A stretch of 64,000 nucleotides of DNA. Origin: Alcaligenaceae bacterium CGII-47. Its GTDB lineage: Bacteria; Pseudomonadota; Gammaproteobacteria; Burkholderiales; Burkholderiaceae_B. Both the position numbers and the translations under genes were made by a program. Positions 34,741 to 44,504 of this stretch are shown piece by piece (position 1 is the first letter of the stretch; each line of letters begins with the position of its first letter). Under the pieces are notes generated by a model. The model worked only from the letters and a program-made list of their open reading frames with translations. It was not told where the DNA came from and made no database searches. The stretch lies in NCBI GenBank assembly GCA_019166125.1, contig JAHTBO010000010.1, forward strand, positions 62,001 through 126,000. Direction: 5' to 3'.

Positions 34741-34751
34741 AATTCCGGATC

Positions 34752-37298
34752 ATGCAGATAGGCCTCCTGGTATTTGGCCTCGCGGGCTTACTGGCCCTGG
34801 TCTCGTTCATGCCTCCCCTGGCAGGGCGGCTGCGCTTACCTTATTCGATTCTGCTGGCGATTGTAGGGTTTATTCTTGGCGTCATTATCCATGTCCATGG
34901 ATGGGCGCCCGGGGTAGTGGCCGATTTTCTCGATACGCTGCAGCGCTTCGAAGTTTCGTCAGAGACCTTTTTATTCGTCTTCCTGCCCGTTCTGCTCTTT
35001 GAGACCGCGCTATCGCTAAGTGTTCGCCGCTTATTCGACGATATCAGCACGATTCTGGTGATGGCGATCGTCGCTGTGGTGGTCTGCACCGTGGCGGTGG
35101 GCTTTTCCCTGGCGGCTATTTCGCAATACGGTTTGGTGGTCTGCCTGATGCTGGGCGCGATTGTGGCCACGACGGATCCGATTGCCGTGGTCGGCATATT
35201 CCGTGAGGTGGGGGCGCCCAGACGGCTCATGACCCTGGTCGAAGGCGAATCGCTGTTCAATGATGCGGCGTCTATCGCCTTGTATTCGGTGCTGCTCTCG
35301 GTGCTCGTGGGCGGCACCGAGATCACCACCATGACGGTGGTGCGCAGCTTCACCTTCAGCTTTATCGGGGGTGGGCTGGCGGGCTACGCGATGGGTCGCT
35401 TGGCCACGAGCCTGTTTATCTGGCTGCGCGGTTGGCCCACGGCCGAGATCACGCTGACCGTGGCCCTGGCCTACTTGTCGTTTTTTATATCCGAGCATTA
35501 TCTGGGTGTTTCCGGCGTGGTTGCCACCGTGATCTCGGGCTTGGTGGTGGGCTCGAGTGGGCGCACACGCATGTCACCCACAACCTTCGAGCAGTTGGCC
35601 AGTAGTTGGTCGCAATTCGGATTCTGGGCGAATTCGCTGATTTTTGTATTTGCCGCCATGCTGATTCCGCGCATGATGGCCCAGATCACCTGGATGCAAG
35701 TCATGTTGATCCTGGTGGTGTTTATCGTGACCCTATTGGCGCGTGCCGTTATCGTGTATGGTCTGCTGCCGATTCTGGGCTGGCTGCGCTTAAGCACCAA
35801 GGTGAGCCCCCCCTACCGCGCGGTGATGCTGCTGGGCGGCCTGCGCGGTGCGGTGTCGCTCGCCCTGGCGCTGGCCGTCACCGAGCAGCACGCGGTGCCT
35901 CACGAGGCGCGCCAATTCATTGCCGTCGCGACCACAGGCTTTGTGTTGATGACGCTGTTTGTCAACGGTCTGACTCTGCGGCCCTTGATTCAGCGTCTGG
36001 GGCTGGACCAGCTCTCGCCCGTGGATCGGGCGCTACGAGACCAGGCTCAGGTCATCGAGCTCGAGGCCTTACGCGCGCGCACCGACGAGATTGCCCGTCA
36101 CGAGCACATCGGGCCAGTCGTCATGGACCGCATTCATGCCGTGTTCGATGCCAGCCTGGCGAGTGTGGGCGCGACGCAGGTCCGTCAACTGACGGACGAG
36201 CAAAAAATTACGGTGGGAATCGGCATGCTCGCCGAGCGTGAAGAGGAAATGTTCTTCGAGACGCTCAAGGCGCAGATCGTCGATTGGCGTACCACCGAAT
36301 CATTGCTCGCGCGCGCCGAGCGCCTAAGCGATGCGGTGCGTAGCGGAGGCTTGCAGGGCTTTGAGGCAGCAATTGCCCGCGATGTGAAATATGGCCTCGG
36401 GTTTCGCATCGCCTTGCGTCTACATTATTTATCGGGCTTCAGGTGGTGGTTAGAGCTGGAACTATCGCGCAGATTCACCAATTTGATGTCCAAATGGTCC
36501 GTCGCCCGCAGGCTGATCCAGTTTGCCGAGACAGATATTCAGCCGCTGCTGGGTGCCCAGGCGACCCAGGCCATCATCAAGGCGCATCGTCACCGTCTGG
36601 CGCTGGTTGAACATGCACTCCAGGCTTTGATTCTGCAGTACCCCAATTACGCGCAATGGCTGCAGGAGGCTTACCTGGCCCGGATGGCGCGTGCTGCAGA
36701 GCGGATGCGTTATCGCGATATGCTCTCGCAGCATCTGATCAATGGCGAGACCTATGCGCAGCTTATCGATCAGGTCACACAACGCTGGAGCTATCTGGAT
36801 CAGCATGCGCCACTGGACCTCACCATGAGTGCCGATGTGCTGATCCAGCGTGTGCCGATGTTTGAGGGGCTCGCCCCCGACACCTTGCGCGCCATCAGCC
36901 GGGTGCTCAAGCCACGCCTGGCTGTGCCGGATCAGGAAATCGCCATGATCGTCAGACGGGTGCGCGCCATGTATTTTGTCGCGTCCGGCGCAGTCGTGCT
37001 CGACCTGCCTGATGGGACGACTGCTGAACTGGGCAGTGGCGAGATCTTTGGTGAAATGGCCCTCGCGACAAACACGGACTTTGGTGCTCGGGTGCGTTCG
37101 CTGGGATATAGTCGTCTACTGATGCTGCAAGAGCGGGACTTTAATGCGCTATTGCGCCGTGATGCCGCGCTGCGCGAGAAAATCGAGACCGTCGTGCGTC
37201 AGCGCACGCGTGCAATGGAAGTCTGGCAGCAGTTCCAGTCGGGCGAGCGCCAGCACGAGCCGCTACCTGAACTTAAACCGGATAGCACGTCGTCATAA
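34752..37298 (+). CDS. CPA1-family Na+/H+ antiporter with C-terminal cyclic-nucleotide-binding domain
   Basis: An 848-residue protein. Residues 1-415 hold about 12 membrane helices of a NhaP/CPA1-type cation-proton antiporter, with the ion-site region TTDPIAVVGIFREVGAPRRL (about 139-158) and LVEGESLFNDAASIALY (about 161-177). A helical cytoplasmic linker follows, and a cNMP-binding-type domain occupies about 695-830 (FVASGAVVLDLPDG; GSGEIFGEMALAT, the phosphate-binding cassette). Cyclic nucleotides may thus gate exchange. No good ribosome site is seen between the terminator and ATG 34752, so expression may depend on the preceding structure. It overlaps the convergent sco gene by a few bases. 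Confidence 0.88.
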   Translation: MQIGLLVFGLAGLLALVSFMPPLAGRLRLPYSILLAIVGFILGVIIHVHGWAPGVVADFLDTLQRFEVSSETFLFVFLPVLLFETALSLSVRRLFDDISTILVMAIVAVVVCTVAVGFSLAAISQYGLVVCLMLGAIVATTDPIAVVGIFREVGAPRRLMTLVEGESLFNDAASIALYSVLLSVLVGGTEITTMTVVRSFTFSFIGGGLAGYAMGRLATSLFIWLRGWPTAEITLTVALAYLSFFISEHYLGVSGVVATVISGLVVGSSGRTRMSPTTFEQLASSWSQFGFWANSLIFVFAAMLIPRMMAQITWMQVMLILVVFIVTLLARAVIVYGLLPILGWLRLSTKVSPPYRAVMLLGGLRGAVSLALALAVTEQHAVPHEARQFIAVATTGFVLMTLFVNGLTLRPLIQRLGLDQLSPVDRALRDQAQVIELEALRARTDEIARHEHIGPVVMDRIHAVFDASLASVGATQVRQLTDEQKITVGIGMLAEREEEMFFETLKAQIVDWRTTESLLARAERLSDAVRSGGLQGFEAAIARDVKYGLGFRIALRLHYLSGFRWWLELELSRRFTNLMSKWSVARRLIQFAETDIQPLLGAQATQAIIKAHRHRLALVEHALQALILQYPNYAQWLQEAYLARMARAAERMRYRDMLSQHLINGETYAQLIDQVTQRWSYLDQHAPLDLTMSADVLIQRVPMFEGLAPDTLRAISRVLKPRLAVPDQEIAMIVRRVRAMYFVASGAVVLDLPDGTTAELGSGEIFGEMALATNTDFGARVRSLGYSRLLMLQERDFNALLRRDAALREKIETVVRQRTRAMEVWQQFQSGERQHEPLPELKPDSTSS

Positions 37299-37907
37299 GA
37301 GCAGGCGAATATCGTGGACCATATCCTCGGGCGAGGCATCAGAGCGGATAAGCGCACGCGCCTCGCCCTGACGGTCTATCAGATAAAAGGACGAGGCGTG
37401 GTTCATCGCGTATTGCTCGGGCGTGGGGCCGGGTTCCTTCGCATAAAAAGCCTTGAACGATCGGGCGGTTCCGGCCAGTTGCTCGGGTGTGCCGGTCAGA
37501 CCGATGAAGCTTGGGTCAAAGATCTGAACGTAGGCGTCCAAGACTTCAGGCGTATCGCGTTCGGGATCAACTGAAATCATGATGACGCGTACATCCTGCG
37601 CCTGATCCCCAAGCAATTCCATGGCTTGTGCCGCCTGCGCCATGGCAGTCGGGCAGACATCCGGGCACTGGGTATAGCCAAAGAAGATCATCAGCACCTT
37701 GCCCTGATAGTCGGCCAGCGTGCGCAACTGCCCCTGGGTGTCGACCATTTGCAGGTCCTGGCCCAGATGCGTGCCAGAGATATCGCTGCCCTCAAAGCCC
37801 AGCGGCTCTGTGGAGGTGGTGCGTGAGCAGCCCCATAAGGCGATGGGCAGCGCACTGAGTGCGCCTGCGATCAGCAGGCGGCGCTGGGGGCGGAATGTGG
37901 AAGTCAT
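37293..37907 (-). CDS. SCO1/SenC copper chaperone for cytochrome oxidase
   Basis: A 204-residue SCO protein that helps load copper into the CuA site of oxidase subunit II. A signal or anchor (RRLLIAGALSALPIALWGCS) is possibly a lipoprotein signal. The thioredoxin-like domain has TQCPDVCPTAM (CxxxC copper ligands, about 80-90) and the partner His in NHASSFYLID (about 172). ATG 37907 is preferred over the TTG two codons upstream. It is last in the cox assembly group. Confidence 0.93.
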   Translation of the reverse strand: MTSTFRPQRRLLIAGALSALPIALWGCSRTTSTEPLGFEGSDISGTHLGQDLQMVDTQGQLRTLADYQGKVLMIFFGYTQCPDVCPTAMAQAAQAMELLGDQAQDVRVIMISVDPERDTPEVLDAYVQIFDPSFIGLTGTPEQLAGTARSFKAFYAKEPGPTPEQYAMNHASSFYLIDRQGEARALIRSDASPEDMVHDIRLLL

Positions 37908-37929
37908 AAACAAATCACCTTATGTGTCA

Positions 37930-38820
37930 TCAGAGCAGACCAATCCAGTGATCAATTAACAGAGCAGCAAACAATAGCGCCAGATACAGGATGGAAAAAT
38001 GGAACAGCTTACGTGCGCGTGCATCGCTGTAGTCGCGATATAGGCGCCAGGCCTGCCAAACGAAGCGGCCACTGAGCAGGCAGGCGGCCACCAGATAGGC
38101 CGGGCCGCTCATGCGGATGACAAAGGGCAGCAGGGTCGCCGCAAACAGCACAATACTGTAGAGCAGGATATGCAGCTGCGTGAAGGCCCTGCCGTGCGTG
38201 ACAGGCAGCATGGGCAAGCCGGATTTCAGGTAATCGTTATTGCGGTAGAGGGCAAGCGCCCAAAAATGCGGCGGTGTCCAGATAAAAATGATCAACACCA
38301 GTATCCAGGCCTCGGCGGGCACCGCATCAGCCATCGCCGCCCATCCCAATGCCGGCGGCATCGCCCCAGAGAACCCCCCGATGACGATATTTTGCGGCGT
38401 GAGGGGCTTGAGGATGGCGGTATAGATCAGTGCATAGCCGACAAAGGTCGCAAAGGTCAGCCACATCGTAAGCAGGTTCACCTGCCAATACAGAATCAGC
38501 ATACCCAAGCCGCCCAACACCCCCGCCATCATCAACACCTGTTGGTTCGAGATCGTGCCACTGGCCGTACCACGTCGTGCGGTGCGCAGCATTCGGGCAT
38601 CGACCTCGCGCTCGATCAGGCAGTTGATCGAGAACGCTGCGGCAGCCAGCAACCAGATGCCGATGGTCGCAGCGATGACGCGTGGTATATCGGGGACCCC
38701 TGGCGTGGCTAAAAACATGCCGATGACTGCGCAAAACACGGCTAGTTGCGTCACGCGGGGTTTAGTCAGCACCATATATTGGCGCAGCATGGATTGGGAC
38801 GAGACGGTAGCGGTAGTCAT
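37930..38820 (-). CDS. ctaB: Protoheme IX farnesyltransferase (heme O synthase)
   Basis: A 296-residue UbiA-superfamily membrane enzyme that adds farnesyl to heme b to make heme O. Prenyl-diphosphate motif: [15 protein letters not shown] (about 65-79). Around it are [22 protein letters not shown] (about 17-38) and roughly eight helices. ATGA overlap with the heme A synthase gene just upstream. Confidence 0.95.
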   Translation of the reverse strand: MTTATVSSQSMLRQYMVLTKPRVTQLAVFCAVIGMFLATPGVPDIPRVIAATIGIWLLAAAAFSINCLIEREVDARMLRTARRGTASGTISNQQVLMMAGVLGGLGMLILYWQVNLLTMWLTFATFVGYALIYTAILKPLTPQNIVIGGFSGAMPPALGWAAMADAVPAEAWILVLIIFIWTPPHFWALALYRNNDYLKSGLPMLPVTHGRAFTQLHILLYSIVLFAATLLPFVIRMSGPAYLVAACLLSGRFVWQAWRLYRDYSDARARKLFHFSILYLALLFAALLIDHWIGLL

Positions 38821-39833
38821 AAGGGTATTTTAGACGCTTTGCCCGCGCGCGACACGCGCAAGAGCAGGGTGACACAAACGAGGGTCAGACCCGCCGCGCC
38901 GCCGTTATGCAGCACAGCGATCACGAGGGGCCATTGAAAGAAAATAGTGGTCAGGCCGGTGAGTAATTGCGCCGCCAGCAAGACCAGCAACAGGCGCGCT
39001 GGCCCAGCCAGGCCACTGAAGTGGCGCAGGCGCCAGCCAAGCACACCCAGAATCGCAAACACCAGCAGGGCGAAATTTCGATGTGTCCAGTGGATGGCGG
39101 TCAGCGCCTCCTGAGAGATCATGTCGCCGGATGGCAGCAGGCCCAGCCCACGCACCAGCGAGTAGCCTGCCGAAAAATCCATGGGCGGCATCCACTGCCC
39201 ATGACAGGTCGGAAAATCCATACAGGCGAGGGCCGCATAATTCGTGCTCACCCAGCCGCCCAGCGCGAGTTGGACAAAGAGTGTGATCAGGCCGATCACC
39301 ATCCAGGGCAGGTAGTGGCGCGCCGCTGCGGGGACAGGATCGTGGGGTTTTTCACGTGCGGCAAGCCAGGTGATCAGGGCGAGCAGGCTCATGCCCAATA
39401 CCAGGTGCACGCTGACCACCAGCGGCATAAGGCGATGCGTCACTGTCCAGGCGCCAAACGCACCTTGGATGCACACCGCCACCAGCACCACGCTTGCCAA
39501 GCGGGGTGTTTGACCCAGGACGCGGCGATGCCGCCAGGCCATATAGACGATGCCAATGATCATCATGCCCAAGAGCGTGCCTGCGTAGCGATGAATCATT
39601 TCGATCCAGGCTTTGCCCGCACTGACCGGGCCGTAGGGCATGGACTCAAGGGCCTGTTCGATGTGGCCACTGGCACCCAAGGGACTCAAGTGGCCATAGC
39701 ATCCCGGCCAGTCCGGGCAGCCCAGGCCGGAATCCGTCAGGCGCACAAAGGCGCCAAACATGATCAGGTCCAGGGTGAGGAACCAGGTTAGGAAAACGAG
39801 CTTGCGGTAGCGCGCCTGAATCGCGGTCAACAT
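38817..39833 (-). CDS. ctaA: Heme A synthase (COX15/CtaA)
   Basis: A roughly 338-residue membrane enzyme that oxidises heme O to heme A. It opens with [21 protein letters not shown] (about residues 27-47), has two four-helix halves and heme-ligand His residues in HRYAG, HLVLG and HRNFA. ATG 39833 is preferred; a TTG at 39845 would add four residues and overlap the upstream gene. Confidence 0.94.
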   Translation of the reverse strand: MLTAIQARYRKLVFLTWFLTLDLIMFGAFVRLTDSGLGCPDWPGCYGHLSPLGASGHIEQALESMPYGPVSAGKAWIEMIHRYAGTLLGMMIIGIVYMAWRHRRVLGQTPRLASVVLVAVCIQGAFGAWTVTHRLMPLVVSVHLVLGMSLLALITWLAAREKPHDPVPAAARHYLPWMVIGLITLFVQLALGGWVSTNYAALACMDFPTCHGQWMPPMDFSAGYSLVRGLGLLPSGDMISQEALTAIHWTHRNFALLVFAILGVLGWRLRHFSGLAGPARLLLVLLAAQLLTGLTTIFFQWPLVIAVLHNGGAAGLTLVCVTLLLRVSRAGKASKIPL

Positions 39834-39837
39834 GGTC

Positions 39838-40452
39838 TTAGCCAATATGAGAATTTTTCAATAGTGTACGCACGTCTGAACGCACGCGCTCGGGCTCTGC
39901 ATTTTCGGGAAACACCATCATCAGATTGCCCAATGGATCGACGATCCACATCCCCTTTTCGAGTTCGGCTTGTGCATCAGCCTGGCCGGGAACGAGCCAT
40001 TGTGCAAGCTGGGCTGGATCCGCACGCAGCGCGATGGTGCCCCGATACGCCTCATCGACAACGGCGGCAATGGGGGCCTTATCGGTGACGAACCAGATGC
40101 GATTCAGGCGCTCGACCTCTTTGCCCTGACTTGCGTGCGTATTGCGCAGGATAAACAGCTTGCGTACACACGCCTCGGGGCATGCCGCCTGATCTGCGCT
40201 GATCAGTAGCCACTGGCCCTTCATACTATGGAGGTCAAAGGCCTTACCCTGGGCATCGACCAAGGCCAGCTGTGCCGCATCAGGCATCGGTCGCTGCGGA
40301 TCAAGGATCTGCCCATAGTTCGAGGTGCCCTCAGGACGCAGGCCGAGCGATGGAAAGTAATAGGCCAAAAAGGCAAAAACGACCGGTGCCAAGCTGACTG
40401 CCACGAGGGCAAACAGGGGTTTACGGGATCGCTGGGGGGCGGGACTGCTCAT
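39838..40452 (-). CDS. SCO/thioredoxin-like cytochrome oxidase-associated protein
   Basis: A 204-residue protein anchored by one N-terminal helix (ALVAVSLAPVVFAFLAYYF) with a thioredoxin-like periplasmic domain. It keeps a CxxxC pair (ACPEACVRKL, about 93-102) as in SCO proteins, but no partner His is seen near the C-terminus (MWIVDPLGNLMMVFP), so copper binding is unproven. It sits between surf1 and ctaA with overlaps on both sides, so a role in oxidase assembly is inferred. Similar proteins are usual in Burkholderiales cox clusters. Confidence 0.75.
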   Translation of the reverse strand: MSSPAPQRSRKPLFALVAVSLAPVVFAFLAYYFPSLGLRPEGTSNYGQILDPQRPMPDAAQLALVDAQGKAFDLHSMKGQWLLISADQAACPEACVRKLFILRNTHASQGKEVERLNRIWFVTDKAPIAAVVDEAYRGTIALRADPAQLAQWLVPGQADAQAELEKGMWIVDPLGNLMMVFPENAEPERVRSDVRTLLKNSHIG

Positions 40453-41249
40453 GACTGGGAATCCTTATGCATCGGGGAGGGTGTCGTCCTACGCCTTGGC
40501 AAGAGCCAGGTGCGCCAGACGGTAACCAGAGCGGCAATAAGCGCGATCGTGGCAAAACTGAACCATTGCAGCGCATAGCCATAGTTCTGGTCAGCGTTCA
40601 GGGAGGGGCCTGGCCATTCCTGTATTAATGGCGAGTTTGGTACGGGTGCTTGTTCGAGAATAATCGGTAGCAGTGACAAGCCGGTGGCGCTCGCCAGCTC
40701 GGCCAATGGCAGGTTCTGCACGCGCGGCGGCGCACCGTCGGGCAAGGGAAGCCGCGCGGGAAGGGTGCCGGCCTGATTGCCCGTGAGACTGCCAAGTTCA
40801 AAAATGCGCGGGACATGATGCAGCAATGTCCCCTGTATCGTCACGGGCCCATCGGGGAGCCTCAGGTCGGGCAGCTGAGCCGTGCCAAGCGGGCGGGCAA
40901 CCCAACCGCGCAACACCAGGACGGCACGCGTGGGGTCATCGTGTAACTGCAAAGGGGTCGCGATCCATAGGCCTGGATGGCCGTTGAGGTTACGATTGTC
41001 CAGGTGTACAGTAAAACGATCCAGCCAGGTGCCCCTGACCTGTGCAGTATGCCAATCCGGTCCATCCGTGATCTGCGCGCTGAGCTTGATAGGGGGCGCC
41101 TGGCGCCCGGCCTCGATGGCGTGCATGAGCGCAGTACGCTGCGCGGCACGCCGCAGTTGCCAGCTTCCGGCGCTCGCGCAGATAATCACCAGCACACCCA
41201 GTATGATCAGGGTGGCCAGTTGACGGATAGGGCGCTGCGGGTCAGCCAT
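40449..41249 (-). CDS. SURF1 family cytochrome oxidase assembly protein
   Basis: A 266-residue protein with an N-terminal and a C-terminal membrane helix (about 13-30 and 221-240) and a periplasmic domain between them, the SURF1 layout. Typical sequences are GSWQLRRAAQRTAL and VLVLRGWVARP. SURF1 aids heme a insertion into subunit I. ATGA overlap with the next gene. Confidence 0.92.
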   Translation of the reverse strand: MADPQRPIRQLATLIILGVLVIICASAGSWQLRRAAQRTALMHAIEAGRQAPPIKLSAQITDGPDWHTAQVRGTWLDRFTVHLDNRNLNGHPGLWIATPLQLHDDPTRAVLVLRGWVARPLGTAQLPDLRLPDGPVTIQGTLLHHVPRIFELGSLTGNQAGTLPARLPLPDGAPPRVQNLPLAELASATGLSLLPIILEQAPVPNSPLIQEWPGPSLNADQNYGYALQWFSFATIALIAALVTVWRTWLLPRRRTTPSPMHKDSQS

Positions 41250-41284
41250 GTTTTCAATTATTCCTGTGTTATACGAGCGTCGCC

Positions 41285-41500
41285 ATGAAGATCATAATCG
41301 TCTTGCTGTTTCTCGGTGTGGTGGGCAGCCTGGTGTCTGCGGTCGTCTATCTGATGCAGGATCGCAATAACGGAAGTCGAATGGCCTGGGCGCTGACCTG
41401 GCGCATCGGCCTATCGGTGCTGTTGTTTGCCGTGTTGCTTGTTGGGCATTGGCTTGGATGGATACAGAGCACGGGCTTACAAACAATGCCTGGCGCATGA
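41285..41500 (+). CDS. Twin-transmembrane protein (DUF2909)
   Basis: A 71-residue protein with two membrane helices (residues 2-22 and 42-60) joined by a short charged loop. This small family is regularly found beside cox genes. It is the only plus-strand gene inside the cox region and is divergent from surf1. A bidirectional terminator follows at once. Confidence 0.85.
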   Translation: MKIIIVLLFLGVVGSLVSAVVYLMQDRNNGSRMAWALTWRIGLSVLLFAVLLVGHWLGWIQSTGLQTMPGA

Positions 41501-41526
41501 AAAAGGTCGGCTGCGCCGACCTTTTT
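41501..41526. terminator. Bidirectional intrinsic terminator
   Basis: AAAAGGTCGGC / GCCGACCTTTT with a three-base loop: A-run on the left and T-run on the right, so it can end both DUF2909 and the convergent coxC operon. Confidence 0.92.
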
Positions 41527-41568
41527 GTTACGACCTGAACACAAGGGCCGGCAGGCGCCTGGGTGTTC

Positions 41569-42444
41569 CTAGAACCAGTAGACGAATAGGTACAAGCCCA
41601 GCCAGACCACGTCAACAAAGTGCCAGTACCAGGCAGCACCCTCGAAGCCAAAATGGTGATCGGCCGTAAAGTGACCCCGTACCAGACGGAACCAGATAAC
41701 CGTCAACATCGTCGCGCCCAGGATAACGTGAAAGCCGTGGAACCCGGTCAACATATAAAACAAGGCACCGTACGCGCCAGAGGTAAAGCGCAGATTCAGC
41801 TCGGTATAGGCGTGGTGATACTCATAGGCCTGGCAGGCCACAAAGGTAAAGCCCAGGATGACGGTGAGGCCAAGCCAGAAGATCGCCTTATTGCGGTGCG
41901 CCGCACGTAGCGCGTGATGGGCAATGGTAAGCGTCACGCCCGAGGACAAGAGCAAGGCCGTATTGATGGTTGGCAGCCAGAACGGGCCGACCGTCTCGAA
42001 TGGGGCGATGGTGCCTGCGGGGCCGAGGTTAGGCCATACGCCGGTGAATTGCGGCCAGAGCAGGGCTTGGTGATCCAGATTGCTCATCCATGGGAGGCTG
42101 ACCTCGCGGGTGTACCACAGCGACCCGAAGAACGCCGAAAAGAACAGCACCTCAGAGAAGATGAACCAGACCATGCTCCAGCGATAAGAGTGTTCGACGT
42201 GCGTGCTGTTCATGCCCGCTTCGGATTCCCGGATGGCATCGCCAAACCAAGCATAGAGCACGGCAAACAGACACAGAATGCCCCCCACACAGAGCCACGG
42301 GCCAATAGCAAAGTTATTGACCCAGAGGGCCGCACCGACCAGCGTAGATAGCAGGCTGATACTGGCGCGGATGGGGTGCACCGAATGAGGGGGCACGTAA
42401 TAATAGGGCGCCTTATGCGTTTGGGCCATTTGACCTGCACTCAT
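41569..42444 (-). CDS. ctaE: Cytochrome c oxidase subunit III
   Basis: A 291-residue seven-helix subunit III. It begins MSAGQMAQTHKAPYYYVPP and has WSMVWFIFSEVLFFSAFFG (about 89-107), the conserved Glu-containing helix, and HGFHVILGATML plus HFVDVVWLGLYLFVYWF at the end. It follows DUF2970 by 37 bases. Confidence 0.96.
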   Translation of the reverse strand: MSAGQMAQTHKAPYYYVPPHSVHPIRASISLLSTLVGAALWVNNFAIGPWLCVGGILCLFAVLYAWFGDAIRESEAGMNSTHVEHSYRWSMVWFIFSEVLFFSAFFGSLWYTREVSLPWMSNLDHQALLWPQFTGVWPNLGPAGTIAPFETVGPFWLPTINTALLLSSGVTLTIAHHALRAAHRNKAIFWLGLTVILGFTFVACQAYEYHHAYTELNLRFTSGAYGALFYMLTGFHGFHVILGATMLTVIWFRLVRGHFTADHHFGFEGAAWYWHFVDVVWLGLYLFVYWF

Positions 42445-42481
42445 CTTGTTCTCCTGATTGATCCAATTTCGTTTTTTGATG

Positions 42482-42691
42482 TCATGGCTGAGCTGTCACC
42501 AGGCTAACAATGCCGATTAGAACCAGCACAAAGACCACGGTAGCAAGCAAGCCGGCCAGAATGAGGTGGCCTGGCGTCATCTTGGCGGCATCATCGTCGT
42601 GACCCGCACCCTTGCGCAGCCCAAGGAACCCCCAAGCGACGGTCTTGAGGGTGCGTAAAAAGCTGGGCCGAGGCGGCATCCGTTGATTCAT
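42482..42691 (-). CDS. DUF2970 family small membrane protein
   Basis: A 69-residue protein with one C-terminal membrane helix (LILAGLLATVVFVLVLIGIV) and the N-terminal pattern SFLRTLKTVAWGFLGLRKG seen in DUF2970. Unknown role, found in beta-proteobacterial cox clusters. ATG 42691 overlaps the stop of the small assembly protein by one base (TAATG). Confidence 0.85.
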   Translation of the reverse strand: MNQRMPPRPSFLRTLKTVAWGFLGLRKGAGHDDDAAKMTPGHLILAGLLATVVFVLVLIGIVSLVTAQP

Positions 42692-42807
42692 TATCCGCCC
42701 ACCCCAAATACGCTGCCGCGCACGAACGTCCACACCATTAGTGCCAGCGCAATCGCAGCGAGCAGCAGTCCGGTGATGATATTGCGGCGGCGTTCTTCGG
42801 GGGTCAT
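42691..42807 (-). CDS. Cytochrome oxidase small assembly protein
   Basis: A 38-residue membrane protein starting MTPEERRRNIITGLLLAA, with one helix and ending GVGG. Short proteins of this pattern (MTPEQ/E plus basic residues plus one helix) are annotated as small assembly proteins directly after coxA in Burkholderiales. Six bases after the coxA stop; no separate ribosome site stands out. Confidence 0.8.
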   Translation of the reverse strand: MTPEERRRNIITGLLLAAIALALMVWTFVRGSVFGVGG

Positions 42808-42813
42808 GACAAC

Positions 42814-44421
42814 TTAAGCCTTTTCAAGGACGGGTGGGGTGACAAACGTATGGTAAGGCGCTGGTGAGGGGACCGTCCATTCCAAACCGATTGCGCCTTC
42901 CCATGGGCTCGCAGCCGCCTTCGCGCCCTTGCCTGCATAGGCCTTCAGGACGACATACAGGAATAATAATTGCGAGAAACCGAACCAGAATGCCCCAATC
43001 GTGGCGATCTGGTGGAAGTCGGTGAACTGCGAGGCATAGTCAGCATAGCGACGTGGCATACCCGCCAGGCCCAAAAAGTGCATCGGGAAGAACGTGACGT
43101 TAAACGAGATCATGGTGGACCAAAAGTGGATCTTACCGAGACGCTCGTCGTACATATAGCCGCACCATTTAGGCAGCCAGTAGTAGGCTGCACCGAATAG
43201 TGCAAACAGCGACCCAGCCACCAGTACATAGTGGAAGTGCGCCACCACGTAATAGGTATCCTGCACCTGGATATCGATCGGTGCAAGCGCCACCACCAGG
43301 CCAGTGAAACCACCGATGGTGAACACAAAGATAAAGCCGATGGCAAACAACATGGGTGTCTCGAAGGTAAGCGCCCCACGCCACATGGTCGCCACCCAGT
43401 TAAAGACCTTGACCCCCGTTGGGATGGAAATCAGCATCGTGCTGTACATAAAGAACAGCTGTGCGGTCGTGGGCATACCGGTGGTGAACATATGATGCGC
43501 CCAGACCAAAAAGGACAGGATCGCGATGGCGCAGATGGCATAGACCATCGAGGAATAGCCAAAGAGCTTTTTGCGTGCAAAGGCCGGTACGATATGCGAC
43601 ACCATCCCGAAGGCAGGCAGAATCATGATGTAGACCTCGGGGTGCCCAAAGAACCAGAACACGTGCTGGTAGAGGACCGGGTCACCGCCGCCTGCGGCGT
43701 TAAAGAAGTGCGTGCCAAAGTGACGATCGGTCAGCAACATGGTGACCGCAGCCGCCAGCACCGGCATCACCGCCAGCAGCAGGTAGGCCGTTACCAGCCA
43801 GGACCAGCAAAACATCGGCATCTTCATAAGCGACATGCCGGGTGCGCGCATGTTCAGGATGGTGACGATGATATTGATCGCCCCCATGATCGAGGATGCC
43901 CCAAGGATGTGTACCGCAAAGATTGCAAAGTCCATCCCCGGACCCATCTGCAAGGATAGCGGCGCGTACATGGTCCAGCCCGAGGCGTTCGCCCCGCCAG
44001 GCACAAAGAACGATGCCGTCAGCAGCGTTGCACCCACGGGCAGCAGCCAGAAGCTGAAGTTGTTCATCCGGGCAAACGCCATATCCGAGGCGCCAATCTG
44101 TAATGGAATCATCCAGTTGGCGAAGCCCACGAAGGCTGGCATGATGGCCCCGAAAATCATGATCAGACCATGCATCGTCGTGAACTGATTGAAGAGTTCG
44201 GGCTGAAAGAACTGTATCCCTGGTTCAAATAACTCTGTGCGCAGCAGCAAGGCGAGTACACCGCCCTCCATGAGCATACAGAATGAGAAAATCAGGTACA
44301 TCGTACCGATGTCTTTGTGGTTGGTTGCAAAGACCCATCGACGCCAACCGTGGGGGACTGAGTGGGCGTGATCGTCGTGCCCCTCGGTGGCTGGAACGTG
44401 ATCGGCAGTGACGCTGCTCAT
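42814..44421 (-). CDS. ctaD: Cytochrome c oxidase subunit I
   Basis: A 535-residue heme-copper oxidase subunit I (aa3/caa3 type) with about 12 helices. The heme a/a3/CuB centre is marked by [32 protein letters not shown] (His-Glu-x-Tyr, the cross-linked Tyr), [11 protein letters not shown] (CuB His pair) and [11 protein letters not shown] (heme ligands). It reduces O2 and pumps protons. It follows coxB by 84 bases. Confidence 0.97.
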   Translation of the reverse strand: MSSVTADHVPATEGHDDHAHSVPHGWRRWVFATNHKDIGTMYLIFSFCMLMEGGVLALLLRTELFEPGIQFFQPELFNQFTTMHGLIMIFGAIMPAFVGFANWMIPLQIGASDMAFARMNNFSFWLLPVGATLLTASFFVPGGANASGWTMYAPLSLQMGPGMDFAIFAVHILGASSIMGAINIIVTILNMRAPGMSLMKMPMFCWSWLVTAYLLLAVMPVLAAAVTMLLTDRHFGTHFFNAAGGGDPVLYQHVFWFFGHPEVYIMILPAFGMVSHIVPAFARKKLFGYSSMVYAICAIAILSFLVWAHHMFTTGMPTTAQLFFMYSTMLISIPTGVKVFNWVATMWRGALTFETPMLFAIGFIFVFTIGGFTGLVVALAPIDIQVQDTYYVVAHFHYVLVAGSLFALFGAAYYWLPKWCGYMYDERLGKIHFWSTMISFNVTFFPMHFLGLAGMPRRYADYASQFTDFHQIATIGAFWFGFSQLLFLYVVLKAYAGKGAKAAASPWEGAIGLEWTVPSPAPYHTFVTPPVLEKA

Positions 44422-44504
44422 GGTGAACTCCTTCCTGCTGGATTACGGCCTCGGTTTCGGGGCCGCAAAAAATATTAATTTGTCTGGTGAGTGGCTGGTG
44501 CGGA

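Noticed and set aside
38967-39791. 274-codon plus-strand open frame opposite ctaA
   Set aside because: Antisense of a strongly supported heme A synthase gene; His/Gln-rich product without domains.
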